Part shown: one piece after another, positions 18,389-28,409 of the stretch
Numbering within the stretch: the first letter of the stretch is position 1
Layout: the number at the start of each line of letters is the position of its first letter
Assembly (NCBI RefSeq): GCF_900100265.1
Contig: NZ_LT629696.1
Span: forward strand, 744,001 to 808,000
Length of the DNA: 64,000 nucleotides
Origin: Leifsonia sp. 466MF
Lineage (GTDB): Bacteria; Actinomycetota; Actinomycetes; Actinomycetales; Microbacteriaceae
Reading direction: 5' to 3'
Notes under the pieces: generated by a model
Seen by the model: only the letters and a program-made list of their open reading frames with translations
Databases searched by the model: none
Told to the model about the DNA's origin: nothing
Program-made: the position numbers and the translations under genes

Positions 18389-20944
18389 ATGACGAGCCTT
18401 CCCGACGCCCCGCAGACCACCCCTTCCTCCGTCCCGATCATCCTGGACGGGTGGCAGGGCGACGGCACCGACGTCGACGCGACCGCGGGCTCCGGCCCGG
18501 GAACGGGCAGCGGGCGGGGCTCGCGCGGAACGGGAGGGCCAGGCGGCTCCGGCCACTGGCGCGGGCCGAGCGAGCGCCTGTTCGAGGGCCTCAACCCGCA
18601 GCAGCGTGAAGCGGCCGAGTATCGCGGCCAGGCGCTGCTGATCGTGGCGGGCGCCGGCTCCGGCAAGACCAGCGTCCTGACCCGGCGCATCGCCGGGCTC
18701 ATCGAGAGCCGCGAGGCGTGGCCGAGCGAGATCCTGGCCATCACCTTCACCAACAAGGCGGCCAACGAGATGCGCGAGCGCGTCGAGCAGCTGCTCGGCG
18801 GCAAGGCGCAGGGAATGTGGATCTCGACGTTCCACTCGGCCTGCGTGCGCATCCTCCGGCGCGAGGCCGAGACGATCGGCAAGACTCCGAGCTTCACCAT
18901 TTACGACTCGGGGGACTCTCGTGCCCTGCTGAAGCGCATCATCAAGGAGCTCGACGCCGACACTCTCGGATTCACCGTCGGCAGCGCGGCGAACCGCATC
19001 TCGAAGCTCAAGAACGAGCTGACCGATCTGGAGACCCACGCACGCTCGGCCAACCTCAGTGACCCGCAGGAGGTCATGTTCCTCGAGATCTTCCGCCAGT
19101 ACACGCGGGAGCTCCGACGCGCGAACGCTTTCGACTTCGACGACCTGATCGCCGAGACGGTGTTCCTCTTCCGCGCCTTCCCGCGGGTGGCTGCGCTGTA
19201 CCAGAGCCGGTTCCGGCACATTCTGGTCGACGAGTACCAGGACACCAACCACGCGCAGTACTCGCTGATCCGCGAGCTCACCATGCCGGTCGCTCCGGAC
19301 ATCGCCGACGATCTGGAGGCCCACGGCCGCAACGTCGGCCCGCTGCGCGATGCTGCGGGCGTCATCCCGAGCGCCTCCCTCACGGTGGTCGGCGACTCGG
19401 ACCAGTCGATCTATGCGTTCCGTGGCGCAGACATCCGCAACATCGTCGAGTTCGAGCGCGACTTCCCCGGCGCGAAGGTGGTGCTGCTGGAGCAGAACTA
19501 CCGCTCGACGCAGAACATCCTGAGCGCTGCCAACGCGGTCATCTCCAACAACTTCGACCGCAAGGACAAGAAGCTGTGGACCGCTGTCGGCGACGGCGAG
19601 AAGATCATCGGCTACACCGGGTACTCGGGCCACGACGAGGCACAGTTCGTGGCCGACGAGATCGAGAAGCTGCACAGCGCGGGGATGGACTACAAAGACA
19701 TCGCCGTCTTCTACCGCACCAACGCCCAGACGCGTGCGCTGGAGGAGATCTTCATCCGTTCGGCGTTGCCGTACAAGGTGATGGGCGGCACGAAGTTCTA
19801 CGAGCGGGCCGAGATCAAGGACGCCATGGCGTATCTGATCACGGTCGCGAACCCGAGCGACATGCTGGCGCTCCGCCGCATCCTGAACACGCCGAAGCGC
19901 GGCATCGGACCGGCGACGGAGACGCAGCTGGCGAGCTACGCGGAGGACAACGGACTCACGTTCCGTGCGGCCATGCGCGACGCCGGCTCCTTGGGTCTCG
20001 GCCCGAAGGTGACGAACGCGATCCTGCAGCTGTCGAATCTTCTGGACGAGGCGGCCGCCAAGATCGACCCGTCGAATCCGGCCGGAGTCTCGCCGGTCGC
20101 AGACATCCTGACCTTCCTGCTGGACGGCAGCGGCTACCTGGACGTGCTGCGCAACAGCCGCGACCCGCAGGATGAGGCGCGCGCCGAGAACGTGGACGAG
20201 CTCGTGGCTGTGACACGCGAGTTCGCGCGCAACAACCCGGACGGGACGCTGGTCGACTTCCTCACCGAGGTATCGCTGGTCGCTGCCGCGGATGAGATCG
20301 ACGACTCGAGCGGCTCGGTGTCGCTGATGACGTTGCACACGGCGAAGGGCTTGGAGTACGACGCCGTGTTCCTGACCGGCATCGAGGAGGACCTCCTCCC
20401 GCACCGGATGTCGGCGAACGAGCCCGGCGGCCCGGCGGAGGAGCGTCGCCTGTTCTACGTGGGCATCACGCGTGCGAAGAAGCGCCTGTTCCTGTCGCTG
20501 GCGATGACGCGGGCGCAGTTCGGCGAGACCGCGGTCGCTATGCCGAGTCGCTATCTGCAAGAGATCCCCGCCGATCTGATCGATTGGCGGCAGTCGCCGG
20601 GTTCGGCGAACGGCCGCGGCGGCACGCAGTCCCGCGCGCTCAACGCTCGGCGTCCGGGTCTGGGCGCCGGTTCCGGCGGGACCGGGTGGAACGACCCGCT
20701 CTCGTCGTCGACGTTCCGCCAGGAGCGACCGAAGGCGGAGTGGCCGAACCGCGTCACGGGCAAGGTCCGCGACAACGGCGACCTGGAGTTGGCGCCCGGC
20801 GACCGCATCCGCCACGCCGACTTCGGCGAGGGCCGGGTCACCCAGGTGACCGGGCAGGGCGCCAAGCGCGTCGCGCATGTCCAGTTCGACAAGGTGGGCG
20901 CGAAGAAGCTCCTCATCAAGATCGCCCCGATCGACAAGCTGTGA
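18389..20944 (+). CDS. pcrA: ATP-dependent DNA helicase PcrA (UvrD/Rep family, superfamily 1)
   Basis: 851-aa 3'-5' helicase for DNA repair and for clearing replication-transcription conflicts. A ~60-residue Gly/Ser-rich disordered N-terminus precedes the Q-motif (LNPQQREAA) and Walker A AGAGSGKT at 87-94. Motif Ia is AITFTNKAANEMRERV, motif II is ILVDEYQDTN, motif III GDSDQSIYAFRGAD, motif IV QNYRSTQNIL, motif V TLHTAKGLEYDAVFLTG and motif VI FYVGITRAKK. A Tudor-like RNA polymerase-binding module closes the protein (GDRIRHADFGEGRVTQVTG...KLLIKIAPIDKL). The stop overlaps the start of the FUSC gene (GTGA). Confidence 0.96.
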   Translation: MTSLPDAPQTTPSSVPIILDGWQGDGTDVDATAGSGPGTGSGRGSRGTGGPGGSGHWRGPSERLFEGLNPQQREAAEYRGQALLIVAGAGSGKTSVLTRRIAGLIESREAWPSEILAITFTNKAANEMRERVEQLLGGKAQGMWISTFHSACVRILRREAETIGKTPSFTIYDSGDSRALLKRIIKELDADTLGFTVGSAANRISKLKNELTDLETHARSANLSDPQEVMFLEIFRQYTRELRRANAFDFDDLIAETVFLFRAFPRVAALYQSRFRHILVDEYQDTNHAQYSLIRELTMPVAPDIADDLEAHGRNVGPLRDAAGVIPSASLTVVGDSDQSIYAFRGADIRNIVEFERDFPGAKVVLLEQNYRSTQNILSAANAVISNNFDRKDKKLWTAVGDGEKIIGYTGYSGHDEAQFVADEIEKLHSAGMDYKDIAVFYRTNAQTRALEEIFIRSALPYKVMGGTKFYERAEIKDAMAYLITVANPSDMLALRRILNTPKRGIGPATETQLASYAEDNGLTFRAAMRDAGSLGLGPKVTNAILQLSNLLDEAAAKIDPSNPAGVSPVADILTFLLDGSGYLDVLRNSRDPQDEARAENVDELVAVTREFARNNPDGTLVDFLTEVSLVAAADEIDDSSGSVSLMTLHTAKGLEYDAVFLTGIEEDLLPHRMSANEPGGPAEERRLFYVGITRAKKRLFLSLAMTRAQFGETAVAMPSRYLQEIPADLIDWRQSPGSANGRGGTQSRALNARRPGLGAGSGGTGWNDPLSSSTFRQERPKAEWPNRVTGKVRDNGDLELAPGDRIRHADFGEGRVTQVTGQGAKRVAHVQFDKVGAKKLLIKIAPIDKL

Positions 20945-22005
20945 CGGCGGCTGCCCCGGCAGAGCGGAAGGGCGGAGCGCCGCGCAACCTCGAGGTGGGT
21001 CTGCGGGCGGCTGTCGCTGTCGCGGTGCCGTTGTTCATCCTCTTCGCGGTCGGCCGTCTCGACCTGACGGCCTACGCCACCTTCGGCGCCTTCACGGCGC
21101 TCTATGGAAGGAACGAGCCGTATCGGGTGCGGGTGCGGACCCTCACCGTCGCCGCCCTCGCGCTGCTTCTCAGCATCTCCGCCGGCGTGGGTCTCGCCGT
21201 GCTCGGTGAACCGCTCGCGCTCGTGGCCGTCGCACTGGTGCTGGTCGTCGGCGGTGGAACCCTGTTCGTCACGGTTTTCCAGATGATGCCGCCGCAGGCG
21301 CTGTTCTTCGTCTTCGCCCTGCTGGTCTGTGCCGCCGTGCCGACTCCGGCGGCGGACGCGCTCCCGCGCATCGGCCTCGCCGCAGCGGCGGCGGCGTTCG
21401 CGTGGTTGCTGACGATGTCCGGTTGGGCCGTGCGTCGCATCCCGGGCGTCTCGCGCAGTGCGTTGGGGCGCTCCGGGTTCGTGCCCGACCTGCGTCGGCG
21501 GCCCGGCATCGACCTCGCGGCCGTGCGGGATCCTCGGGTCTGGCTCACAGTCGCCCAGAACGTCGCCGGTGTGTTGATCGCCGGCGGCGTCGCCCTCGCG
21601 TTCGGACTGGGTCACGCCTATTGGGCCGTGGTGAGCGTCGTGGCCGTGATCCCTCCTGCGCGGGCGGCCCACTCCATCTCGCGTTCCCTGCACCGGATCG
21701 TGGGCACGATCGTCGGTGTCGCCGTCACGGCTGTGCTCCTGGTCTGGTCGCCTCCCGCGATCGTGGTGATCTGCGTGATCGTGGTGTGCCAGTTCTTCGC
21801 CGAGATCCTCGTCGCGAGGCACTACGGCGCGGCTCTGGTGTTCATCACTCCGCTGGCTCTGTCGGTCTCGCACCTGGCGAGTCCGACACCGTTGAACGTC
21901 CTGGTCGTCGACCGCGTTCTGGAGACGGTTCTCGGTGCGGGCGTCGGTATCGCGCTGGTGCTGCTCGCCCGCGTCGTCGAGCGTCGGCGCGGTCTCGCCG
22001 CCTAG
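20941..22005 (+). CDS. FUSC-family membrane protein (putative aromatic acid / small-molecule exporter)
   Basis: 354-aa protein with two blocks of five to six hydrophobic helices, the duplicated FUSC layout. The segments FAVGRLDLTAYATFGAFTALYGRNEPYRVR and GLGHAYWAVVSVVAVIPPARAAHSISRSLHRIVGTIVG are typical; the second is the conserved motif with HR..RIVGT. Family members include AaeB-like exporters, but substrate is unknown here. The start is GTG 20941 with a 4-bp GTGA overlap with pcrA, giving translational coupling. The 3' end overlaps the convergent MpaB gene by 4 bp. Earlier in-frame starts lie inside pcrA and are rejected. Confidence 0.85.
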   Translation: MTAAAPAERKGGAPRNLEVGLRAAVAVAVPLFILFAVGRLDLTAYATFGAFTALYGRNEPYRVRVRTLTVAALALLLSISAGVGLAVLGEPLALVAVALVLVVGGGTLFVTVFQMMPPQALFFVFALLVCAAVPTPAADALPRIGLAAAAAAFAWLLTMSGWAVRRIPGVSRSALGRSGFVPDLRRRPGIDLAAVRDPRVWLTVAQNVAGVLIAGGVALAFGLGHAYWAVVSVVAVIPPARAAHSISRSLHRIVGTIVGVAVTAVLLVWSPPAIVVICVIVVCQFFAEILVARHYGAALVFITPLALSVSHLASPTPLNVLVVDRVLETVLGAGVGIALVLLARVVERRRGLAA

Positions 22006-22922
22006 CGCGGCGCGGTCGGCTTCATCGCGGCACGGTCGCCGGCGGCGGCTGGACGCGCTCTGCGCACCGCACGTCGGAGCTTCGCCCGGTAGCGCTCGCG
22101 CGGGAGATGGCGCAGGGGGAGCGGCAGCCGGGGGTAGACCGCCGCCGTCCACCGGATCGCGCGGTCGAACCGGCGCTGGCGCTGCTCGTTCCAGGCGAGA
22201 CCGAACTGACGTCGCACCGCGTCGGGCAGAAGGCCGGCCGTGACGAGCCGAACCAGAGGCAGTGTCGGGCGGAGCCACCACGGCACCCGACGCGGGTACA
22301 GGATCTGCCGTGAGACCACTCGTACGTCGTCGTCCACCCGGAGCGCCAGGATCATCCCGTCCCAGTAGGCGTCGAAGTCCGCGCGCCGGGCCGGCCACCG
22401 GTCGTGGCTGAGCTGCAGGTTGGACAGCGCTCGCGAGAGCTCGTCGTATGCTCGGTCCGCCTGCGCGGGAGTGAGCGGGCCGAAGACCCGCCGGTGCAGG
22501 TCCATCACCGTCTGGTAGAGCGTGGCGGCCACCCAGAGCTGGAGCTCCGGATCGAACGCGTTGTAGGCCGATCCGTCCGCCGAGTCCTCCCCGCGGACGG
22601 GCGCATGCGCTCGGTTCACGATCCTCCGCATGGCCGCGAGCTCCGCCTCCGAGCCGAACATCGTCGCCGTGAGATAGAGCATCGTGCCGTCGAACCGGTC
22701 CATGAGCCGCTCGGCGAAGTCGCTGTGCTCGACGACGCCGCGGCCGACCGAGGGATGCGCGATCTGCAACAGAAGAGCGCGGCCCCCGCCCGCCAAGGTC
22801 AGCGCCTCGGAGACGATGTCCTCGACCTCGACGGGCCGATTGCGGGGGTTTCTGCGCACCCGGACATCCTGTCGTCGGCTCCTGCGAGTGACCGGAGAGT
22901 GTGAGGGTTGCGTGCTGCTCAC
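22002..22922 (-). CDS. MpaB-type oxygenase (DUF2236 family)
   Basis: 306-aa predicted cytosolic protein. Features typical of the MpaB/latex-clearing-protein-like DUF2236 family: GGGRALLLQIAHPSVGRGVVEHSDF near residue 45, then DRFDGTMLYLTATMFGS, VNRAHAPVRG and ELQLWVAATLYQTVMDLHRRVFGPLT with conserved His and Arg. Relatives bind haem b and oxygenate polyisoprenoids or fungal meroterpenoids; the substrate here is unknown. The start is GTG 22922, overlapping the stop of the upstream surface-protein gene (GTGA), so the two are translationally coupled. Confidence 0.82.
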   Translation of the reverse strand: MSSTQPSHSPVTRRSRRQDVRVRRNPRNRPVEVEDIVSEALTLAGGGRALLLQIAHPSVGRGVVEHSDFAERLMDRFDGTMLYLTATMFGSEAELAAMRRIVNRAHAPVRGEDSADGSAYNAFDPELQLWVAATLYQTVMDLHRRVFGPLTPAQADRAYDELSRALSNLQLSHDRWPARRADFDAYWDGMILALRVDDDVRVVSRQILYPRRVPWWLRPTLPLVRLVTAGLLPDAVRRQFGLAWNEQRQRRFDRAIRWTAAVYPRLPLPLRHLPRERYRAKLRRAVRRARPAAAGDRAAMKPTAPR

Positions 22923-24523
22923 GGTGCTACCCAGGTGGAGCGGGCGCGCCGCGGCCGCAGGTTTCGTCGGCCGGTGACGCGCGGCGGTCGACCGGGGCGG
23001 GCGACCGCCTCGGGGTCGAGGACCGCTCCCTCGAGAGCCACGAGTCTCCCTCGTGGCCGACGAACTCCGCGGTTACGCAGTCGCCCGGCGATCAGCAGAA
23101 GCACACCTGCGACGCCGGTCCCGGAGCCCCAGAGTGCCGGCACCAGCGTGTCCGTGCCCGTGTCGGCCAATCTCGTCTGAGTCAGGGCGGGCTCGATGTC
23201 CGGTACGGGGACGACGGGAGTCTGCGCCCGGGTGATCTCGGTGGCGATGCCGAACCCGGACGTCCACGGGTGCACCCGTGCTCCGCCCGCATCGGGATCG
23301 GTGCGCGCCGGGTCGATACGTTCGGTCCAGACGTAGTAGCCGTCGGCCGGGAGCGTGCAACTCGGCGTGGTGTATTCGCCGACGCCGTCGATCACCGTCT
23401 CGACCGTGCAGACCGTGGGCGAGTCCGGCGGCGGCGCGGGAGCGTGGGAGATCGGTTCGGCGAACGGCCCGTGCAGCGTGCTCTCGACGACCGCTGTGAT
23501 GGCGGTGAAACCGTCATCGCTGGCGCGAACGCCCCAGGTCGGAAGCAGGCCATCGCCCTCGGCGACGCTCACGGTGAGGTGGTCGGCGATCGCGGCACCC
23601 GGATGCGCCTCGGCCAGGGACGTGCGTGTACCCACCTGCGGCTGGAACGGCAGCGGTGACGGGCCGGTCGCGTGCGCCTCGGCCTGCGCATTCGCCGTGG
23701 ACGGTTCCGCGATCAGCACGGCCTGTGCGTCCGTCGTCGGCAGAGCGACGGTGATCCGGTTGCCGTAAGGGAGTTCGCCCGTCTTCGCCGTGGCGCTCAC
23801 GGCGACGCTGGCCTCCGCTCCGGTCGGCCGGATGGCGACATCGGTCCCCGACCGAATGGTGCCGGTGCTCCCGCCGTCGTCGAAGGTGGCACCCGTGAGG
23901 GCCACCGAGACGGGATGAGCGCCGCTGGGGAGCAGCTCCGGGCCGGCGATGCGGTCCACGGTCAGCTCGACGCGTACGCGGCCGGCTCCCGTCTCGGCGA
24001 GTTCGACGACCACGGCGGCGCGCACCCCCGTCGAGGCGCGGCTTCGGGCCTCGGCCAGCATCTCGACCGCCCGCGCGTAGACGCGGTCGCTGTCGGCGCC
24101 CGCCCGTGCCGCGTGCTCTCGGGCCTCTGGTTCGGACATCCCGGCGTACATCCACGTCGCCAGCTGCCCTGAGGCTGCGGTGAGGCGGTCGCTGCTTCCC
24201 GCCCAGGTGCGGGCGAAGTAGGCGAACATCGCCGACTGCTCCGGCGTCCACCAGCCCATTCCGGCGGGGTCCGCGTAGCTGTAGTGGAGGCCGACCGGTG
24301 CCACCTTGCCGGGATTCAGGCAGAAGCCGAGTGCGCCGTCGTCGAAATGGTAGGCGCCCAGCCACCAGCCGTCGGGGGACTGGTAGCCGGGACCGTGGCC
24401 GTCGCCCACGAGGGCGCGGGCCGGCCCGGCAGCGGAGGTGAGCGCTCCATGGAGGACGCCGAGGAAGACGGCAAGCCCCGCGAGGCACACAGCGGAGATC
24501 AGGGTGAAAGGTCGATGAGTCAT
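22919..24523 (-). CDS. Sortase-type surface protein with N-terminal thioester (TQXA-like) domain
   Basis: 534-aa exported protein. A signal peptide covers about residues 1-37 ([23 protein letters not shown]...). The N-terminal domain has GFCLNPGK (Cys68) and GQLATW (Gln120), matching the Cys and Gln motifs that form the internal thioester of actinobacterial TQXA/TED adhesins. Middle beta-rich repeats follow, with [19 protein letters not shown] and [29 protein letters not shown] degenerate sorting signal LADTG (residue ~452), hydrophobic helix and RLRNRG come next, but another ~50 basic residues continue to the stop. Start MTHRPF is preferred over 24610 because it opens the signal peptide. No sortase gene is in the window. 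Confidence 0.8.
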   Translation of the reverse strand: MTHRPFTLISAVCLAGLAVFLGVLHGALTSAAGPARALVGDGHGPGYQSPDGWWLGAYHFDDGALGFCLNPGKVAPVGLHYSYADPAGMGWWTPEQSAMFAYFARTWAGSSDRLTAASGQLATWMYAGMSEPEAREHAARAGADSDRVYARAVEMLAEARSRASTGVRAAVVVELAETGAGRVRVELTVDRIAGPELLPSGAHPVSVALTGATFDDGGSTGTIRSGTDVAIRPTGAEASVAVSATAKTGELPYGNRITVALPTTDAQAVLIAEPSTANAQAEAHATGPSPLPFQPQVGTRTSLAEAHPGAAIADHLTVSVAEGDGLLPTWGVRASDDGFTAITAVVESTLHGPFAEPISHAPAPPPDSPTVCTVETVIDGVGEYTTPSCTLPADGYYVWTERIDPARTDPDAGGARVHPWTSGFGIATEITRAQTPVVPVPDIEPALTQTRLADTGTDTLVPALWGSGTGVAGVLLLIAGRLRNRGVRRPRGRLVALEGAVLDPEAVARPGRPPRVTGRRNLRPRRARSTWVAP

Positions 24524-24665
24524 GCCTCCACCGTCGCGGCGACGTCGGCTCCGCGGGGCCGCCGTCGGCGGATCGGTGGACAACGGCGTTCGCCGAGGAC
24601 CTGTGAACACCTCGGCCGGTTTCGGCCCGTTCAGGGGAAGGGTCTAAAGTTCTTCCTGGCGAATT

Positions 24666-24683
24666 TATCTCGGCGTCGAGCTA
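24666..24683. promoter_or_regulatory. Palindromic operator candidate at the sucC promoter
   Basis: TATCTCGGCGTCGAGCTA is an 18-bp near-perfect palindrome (7 of 8 bases pair in the half-sites) overlapping a -10-like TATTCT (24682-24687), 75 nt before sucC. A related palindrome precedes icd (50376-50393; 13 of 18 identical when read on the minus strand). A shared regulator of TCA-cycle genes is inferred, not shown. Confidence 0.5.
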
Positions 24684-24757
24684 TTCTCGCGCCGGACCGT
24701 CAGGAGAAATCAGCCGGCAGCCACGAGCGCACCGGAACACCAGCGGATTGGATAACC

Positions 24758-25921
24758 GTGGATCTATACGAGTACCAGGCCAGAGACCTGTTTGAGAAGT
24801 ACGGGGTCCCGGTGCTTCCGGGCATCGTCGCCGACACCCCCGAGGAGGTGCGTGCGGCTGCCGAGAAGCTGGGCGGCGTGACCGTCGTCAAGGCGCAGGT
24901 CAAGACCGGTGGTCGCGGAAAGGCCGGCGGTGTCAAGGTCGCGAAGAACGCCGATGAGGCGGAGGCAGCCGCCCGGGCCATCCTCGGACTCGACATCAAG
25001 GGCCACGTCGTCCGTCGTGTCATGGTCGCCGGCGGCGCCCGCATCGCCCGCGAGTTCTACTTCTCGGTGCTCCTCGACCGCGCCAACCGCTCCTACCTCT
25101 CGCTGACCAGCGTTGAGGGCGGAATGGAGATCGAGCAGCTCGCCGTGGAGAAGCCGGAGGCGCTCGCCCGCGTCGAGGTCGACCCGCGCGGCGGCATCGA
25201 CCACGCGAAGGCCGTCGAGATCGCACGGGCCGCCGGATTCCCGGAGGACCTGGTCGAGAAGGTCGCCGATGTCTTCGTGAAGCTCTACGAGGTCTACACC
25301 GGCGAGGACGCGACCCTCGTCGAGGTGAACCCGCTCGTCCTCACCGAGGAGGGCGACGTCATCGCGCTCGACGGCAAGGTCTCCCTGGACGAGAACGCGG
25401 ACTTCCGTCACCCCGACCACGAGGCCCTCGAGGACAAGGACGCGGCCGACCCGCTGGAGGCCAAGGCCAAGGCGGCGAACCTCAACTACGTCAAGCTCGA
25501 CGGCCAGGTGGGCATCATCGGCAACGGCGCCGGACTCGTCATGTCGACCCTGGATGTCGTCGCCTACGCCGGCGAGAAGCACCAGGGCGTCAAGCCGGCC
25601 AACTTCCTCGACATCGGCGGCGGCGCATCCGCCGAGGTGATGGCGGCGGGTCTCGACGTCATCCTCAACGACCCGCAGGTGAAGAGCGTGTTCGTGAACG
25701 TCTTCGGCGGGATCACCGCGTGCGACGCGGTCGCCAACGGCATCGTGAAGGCTCTGGAGATCCTCGGCGACGAGGCGAACAAGCCGCTGGTCGTGCGCCT
25801 CGACGGCAACAACGTCGACGAGGGGCGCCGCATCCTGACCGAGGCGAACCACCCGCTGGTCACCCTCGCACTCACCATGGACGAGGGCGCCGACAAGGCC
25901 GCCGAGCTGGCCGCGAAGTAA
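24758..25921 (+). CDS. sucC: Succinyl-CoA synthetase (ADP-forming), beta subunit
   Basis: 387-aa ATP-grasp subunit that binds nucleotide and succinate; with SucD it interconverts succinyl-CoA and succinate in the TCA cycle with substrate-level phosphorylation. Conserved N-terminus [24 protein letters not shown]-grasp [16 protein letters not shown], ligand loop [10 protein letters not shown], and CoA-side motif [14 protein letters not shown] / NFLDIGGGA near the C-terminus. The start is GTG 24758; an in-frame upstream extension lies in the divergent gene's promoter region and lacks homology. sucD follows after 17 bp. Confidence 0.96.
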   Translation: MDLYEYQARDLFEKYGVPVLPGIVADTPEEVRAAAEKLGGVTVVKAQVKTGGRGKAGGVKVAKNADEAEAAARAILGLDIKGHVVRRVMVAGGARIAREFYFSVLLDRANRSYLSLTSVEGGMEIEQLAVEKPEALARVEVDPRGGIDHAKAVEIARAAGFPEDLVEKVADVFVKLYEVYTGEDATLVEVNPLVLTEEGDVIALDGKVSLDENADFRHPDHEALEDKDAADPLEAKAKAANLNYVKLDGQVGIIGNGAGLVMSTLDVVAYAGEKHQGVKPANFLDIGGGASAEVMAAGLDVILNDPQVKSVFVNVFGGITACDAVANGIVKALEILGDEANKPLVVRLDGNNVDEGRRILTEANHPLVTLALTMDEGADKAAELAAK

Positions 25922-25938
25922 GCGAAGGACGAACGAGA

Positions 25939-26826
25939 ATGTCTATCTTCCTCAACAAGGACTCCAAGGTCATCGTCCAGGGCATCACCGGCGGTGAGGG
26001 CACCAAGCACACCGCCCTCATGCTGAAGGCCGGCACCCAGGTGGTCGGCGGTGTCAACGCCCGTAAGGCCGGCACGACCGTCACCCACGGCGATGTCGAG
26101 CTCCCAGTGTTCGGCACGGTCGTCGAGGCCATCGAGAAGACCGGCGCAGATGTGTCGATCATCTTCGTGCCGCCGGCGTTCGCGAAGGACGCGATGGTGG
26201 AGGCCATCGACGCCGAGATCCCGCTGCTCGTCGTGATCACCGAGGGCATCCCGGTGCAGGACTCCGCAGAGGCGTGGGCCTACGCCAAGGAGAAGGGAAA
26301 CAAGACCCGGATCATCGGCCCGAACTGCCCCGGAATCATCACGCCCGGCGAGTCGCTGGTGGGGATCACCCCGGCGACCATCACCGGCAAGGGCCCGATC
26401 GGCCTCGTCTCGAAGTCGGGCACGCTGACCTACCAGATGATGTACGAGCTGCGCGACCTCGGCTTCTCGACCGCCATCGGCATCGGCGGAGACCCCGTCA
26501 TCGGCACCACGCACATCGACGCGCTCGCCGCGTTCGAGGCCGACCCGGAGACGAAGGCCATCGTGATGATCGGCGAGATCGGCGGCGACGCCGAGGAGCG
26601 CGCCGCGGACTTCATCAAGGCGAACGTGACCAAGCCGGTCGTCGGCTACGTCGCGGGCTTCACGGCTCCCGAGGGCAAGACCATGGGCCACGCCGGCGCC
26701 ATCGTGTCGGGCTCGGCGGGCACCGCCCAGGCCAAGAAGGAGGCGCTTGAGGCTGCGGGCGTCAAGGTCGGCAAGACGCCGTCCGAGACGGCGGAGCTGC
26801 TGCGCGAGGTCTACGCCGCGCTGTAA
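25939..26826 (+). CDS. sucD: Succinyl-CoA synthetase, alpha subunit
   Basis: 295-aa subunit carrying the CoA site and the phosphohistidine. The N-terminus [25 protein letters not shown] is the CoA-binding Rossmann start. [19 protein letters not shown] is the succinyl-CoA ligase signature. [15 protein letters not shown] near residue 250 contains the active-site His that is phosphorylated. Normal length. It starts at ATG 25939 with GGACGAACGAGA upstream and is co-transcribed with sucC. A hairpin terminator follows. Confidence 0.97.
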   Translation: MSIFLNKDSKVIVQGITGGEGTKHTALMLKAGTQVVGGVNARKAGTTVTHGDVELPVFGTVVEAIEKTGADVSIIFVPPAFAKDAMVEAIDAEIPLLVVITEGIPVQDSAEAWAYAKEKGNKTRIIGPNCPGIITPGESLVGITPATITGKGPIGLVSKSGTLTYQMMYELRDLGFSTAIGIGGDPVIGTTHIDALAAFEADPETKAIVMIGEIGGDAEERAADFIKANVTKPVVGYVAGFTAPEGKTMGHAGAIVSGSAGTAQAKKEALEAAGVKVGKTPSETAELLREVYAAL

Positions 26827-26845
26827 TCGCGAGACGCACCACCGC

Positions 26846-26875
26846 GAAGGCCGGGACCGGGAGGTCCCGGCCTTC
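26846..26875 (+). terminator. Terminator hairpin after sucCD
   Basis: A perfect 13-bp stem (GAAGGCCGGGACC and its complement), 4-nt loop, then TCTCTGTTT. It lies 20 nt after the sucD stop. Confidence 0.9.
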
Positions 26876-26971
26876 TCTGTTTCCGGCCTGCATCATCCCG
26901 TTCAGGTACTCCCTGCCGCACACGGCGACCGCGGCGCTACAGTGAGCGCACCGTGCCGGAAGGAGACGCTG

Positions 26972-28354
26972 ATGGCTCGTCCGACGAACACCGAGCTGCT
27001 GCAGCGCATCGCAGCTCTGGAGGAGGAGAACGCCGCGCTCCGGATGCAGAGCGGCGACCCCTCGATCGACACGGTGCCGATCGCACCGTTGCCGCCGACG
27101 AAGCGCCCGCGCAGCTGGGCCTGGACCCTGCTGGCGACCGTCCTGATCGTCCTCGGTGCCATCCTCGCGCCCGTCGCGGTGGTCGCGTCCTGGGCGAAGG
27201 TCCAGCTGACCGACACCGACTCGTTCGTCGCGACGTATGCGCCACTCGCGCACGACCCGGGCGTCCAGGCGTTCGTGACCGACGAGGCCGTGAAGGCCGT
27301 GCAGGACAACGTGGACATCGATCAGCTCACGTCTCAGGTGATCGACGGCATCACCGACCTGGGCACCGGTCCGGTCGCCACCAAGGCACTGGAGTCGCTG
27401 AAGGGCCCGCTTGCGCAGGGCGTCGAGTCGCTGCTGCGCTCGACCGTCCAGCGCTTCGTCGCCTCCGACGCGTTCGCGCAGGTCTGGCAGCAGGCGCTCC
27501 GGACGAGTCACGACCAGTTGATCGCGACGATGCAGAACGACCCGAAGGCGGCCGTCACCGTGGGGTCCGACGGCTCCGTCGGCATCCAGCTCGCCCCGAT
27601 CATCGACCGGGTGAAACAGCTCCTGCTGGATCAGGGGGTCACGTTCGCGGCGCAGATCCCCTCGGTGGATCGGACCATCACCGTCGCACAGAACTCCTCC
27701 ATCCCGACGCTGCAGCTCTTCTACGGCCTGGCGGTGGCTGCCGGGGCGTGGCTGCCGTGGGTCGCGATCGGACTGCTGGCGCTCGGTGTCGTCGTCGCCC
27801 GCCGTCGTGCCCTCGCTCTGATCTGGGCTGCAGTCGCGCTGGGTCTCGCCATGGGCATCACGCTGGCCGCGATCGGCATCGGCCGGCTCGTCTTCGTCTC
27901 CTCGGTCTCTCCGTCGTTGGTGCCCTCGGGATTGGCGCAGACGCTGTTCTCGACGGTGACGGACGCGATGATCGCGACCGCGGTCGCCGTCCTCGTCCTC
28001 GCGATCGCTGTCGCCGTGGTCGGGTGGTTCTCCGGTCCGTTCGCCGTTCCCCGGAGGCTGCGCGGTTTCTTCGGCGACGGTGTCGCCTGGGTACGCCAGT
28101 CGGCGGAGCGTCATGGCATCACGACCGGCCGGGCGGGCGAGTGGATGTACGCCCAGCGCACGCTGCTCCGCGCGGCCGTAGCGGTGATCGCCGCCGCCGT
28201 CGTGCTGTTCGTCCGCCCGCTCACACCGGCTCTGATCATCTGGACGCTGGTGCTCGCGGCGCTGGTCGTCGCGATCCTCGAACTGGTGCAGCGGCCGGTC
28301 ATCACCGTGCCGGAGCAGGCCGACGACGAGACGCCGGTGGTCACGGTCTCCTGA
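26972..28354 (+). CDS. Hypothetical integral membrane protein with large extracytoplasmic domain
   Basis: 460-aa protein I do not recognise by family. A short N-terminal leucine-rich helix (NTELLQRIAALEEENAALRMQ) could form a coiled coil. TM1 lies at about 47-70 (SWAWTLLATVLIVLGAILAPVAVVASW), followed by a ~200-residue extracytoplasmic region rich in small helices, with FVATYAPLAHDPGVQAFVTDEAV and repeated IDxL segments. Six or more further helices follow, and the tail is acidic. The start ATG 26972 has GGAAGGAG upstream, and a -10-like TACAGT lies at ~26938. It is conserved-looking, between sucCD and the DUF6350 gene. No function is proposed. Confidence 0.75.
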   Translation: MARPTNTELLQRIAALEEENAALRMQSGDPSIDTVPIAPLPPTKRPRSWAWTLLATVLIVLGAILAPVAVVASWAKVQLTDTDSFVATYAPLAHDPGVQAFVTDEAVKAVQDNVDIDQLTSQVIDGITDLGTGPVATKALESLKGPLAQGVESLLRSTVQRFVASDAFAQVWQQALRTSHDQLIATMQNDPKAAVTVGSDGSVGIQLAPIIDRVKQLLLDQGVTFAAQIPSVDRTITVAQNSSIPTLQLFYGLAVAAGAWLPWVAIGLLALGVVVARRRALALIWAAVALGLAMGITLAAIGIGRLVFVSSVSPSLVPSGLAQTLFSTVTDAMIATAVAVLVLAIAVAVVGWFSGPFAVPRRLRGFFGDGVAWVRQSAERHGITTGRAGEWMYAQRTLLRAAVAVIAAAVVLFVRPLTPALIIWTLVLAALVVAILELVQRPVITVPEQADDETPVVTVS

Positions 28355-28409
28355 GCGCCGAAGTGTCGGCCCTCCGCGCCGCGTGCGCGCCGGTAGGCTC
28401 CGTTCGGTC

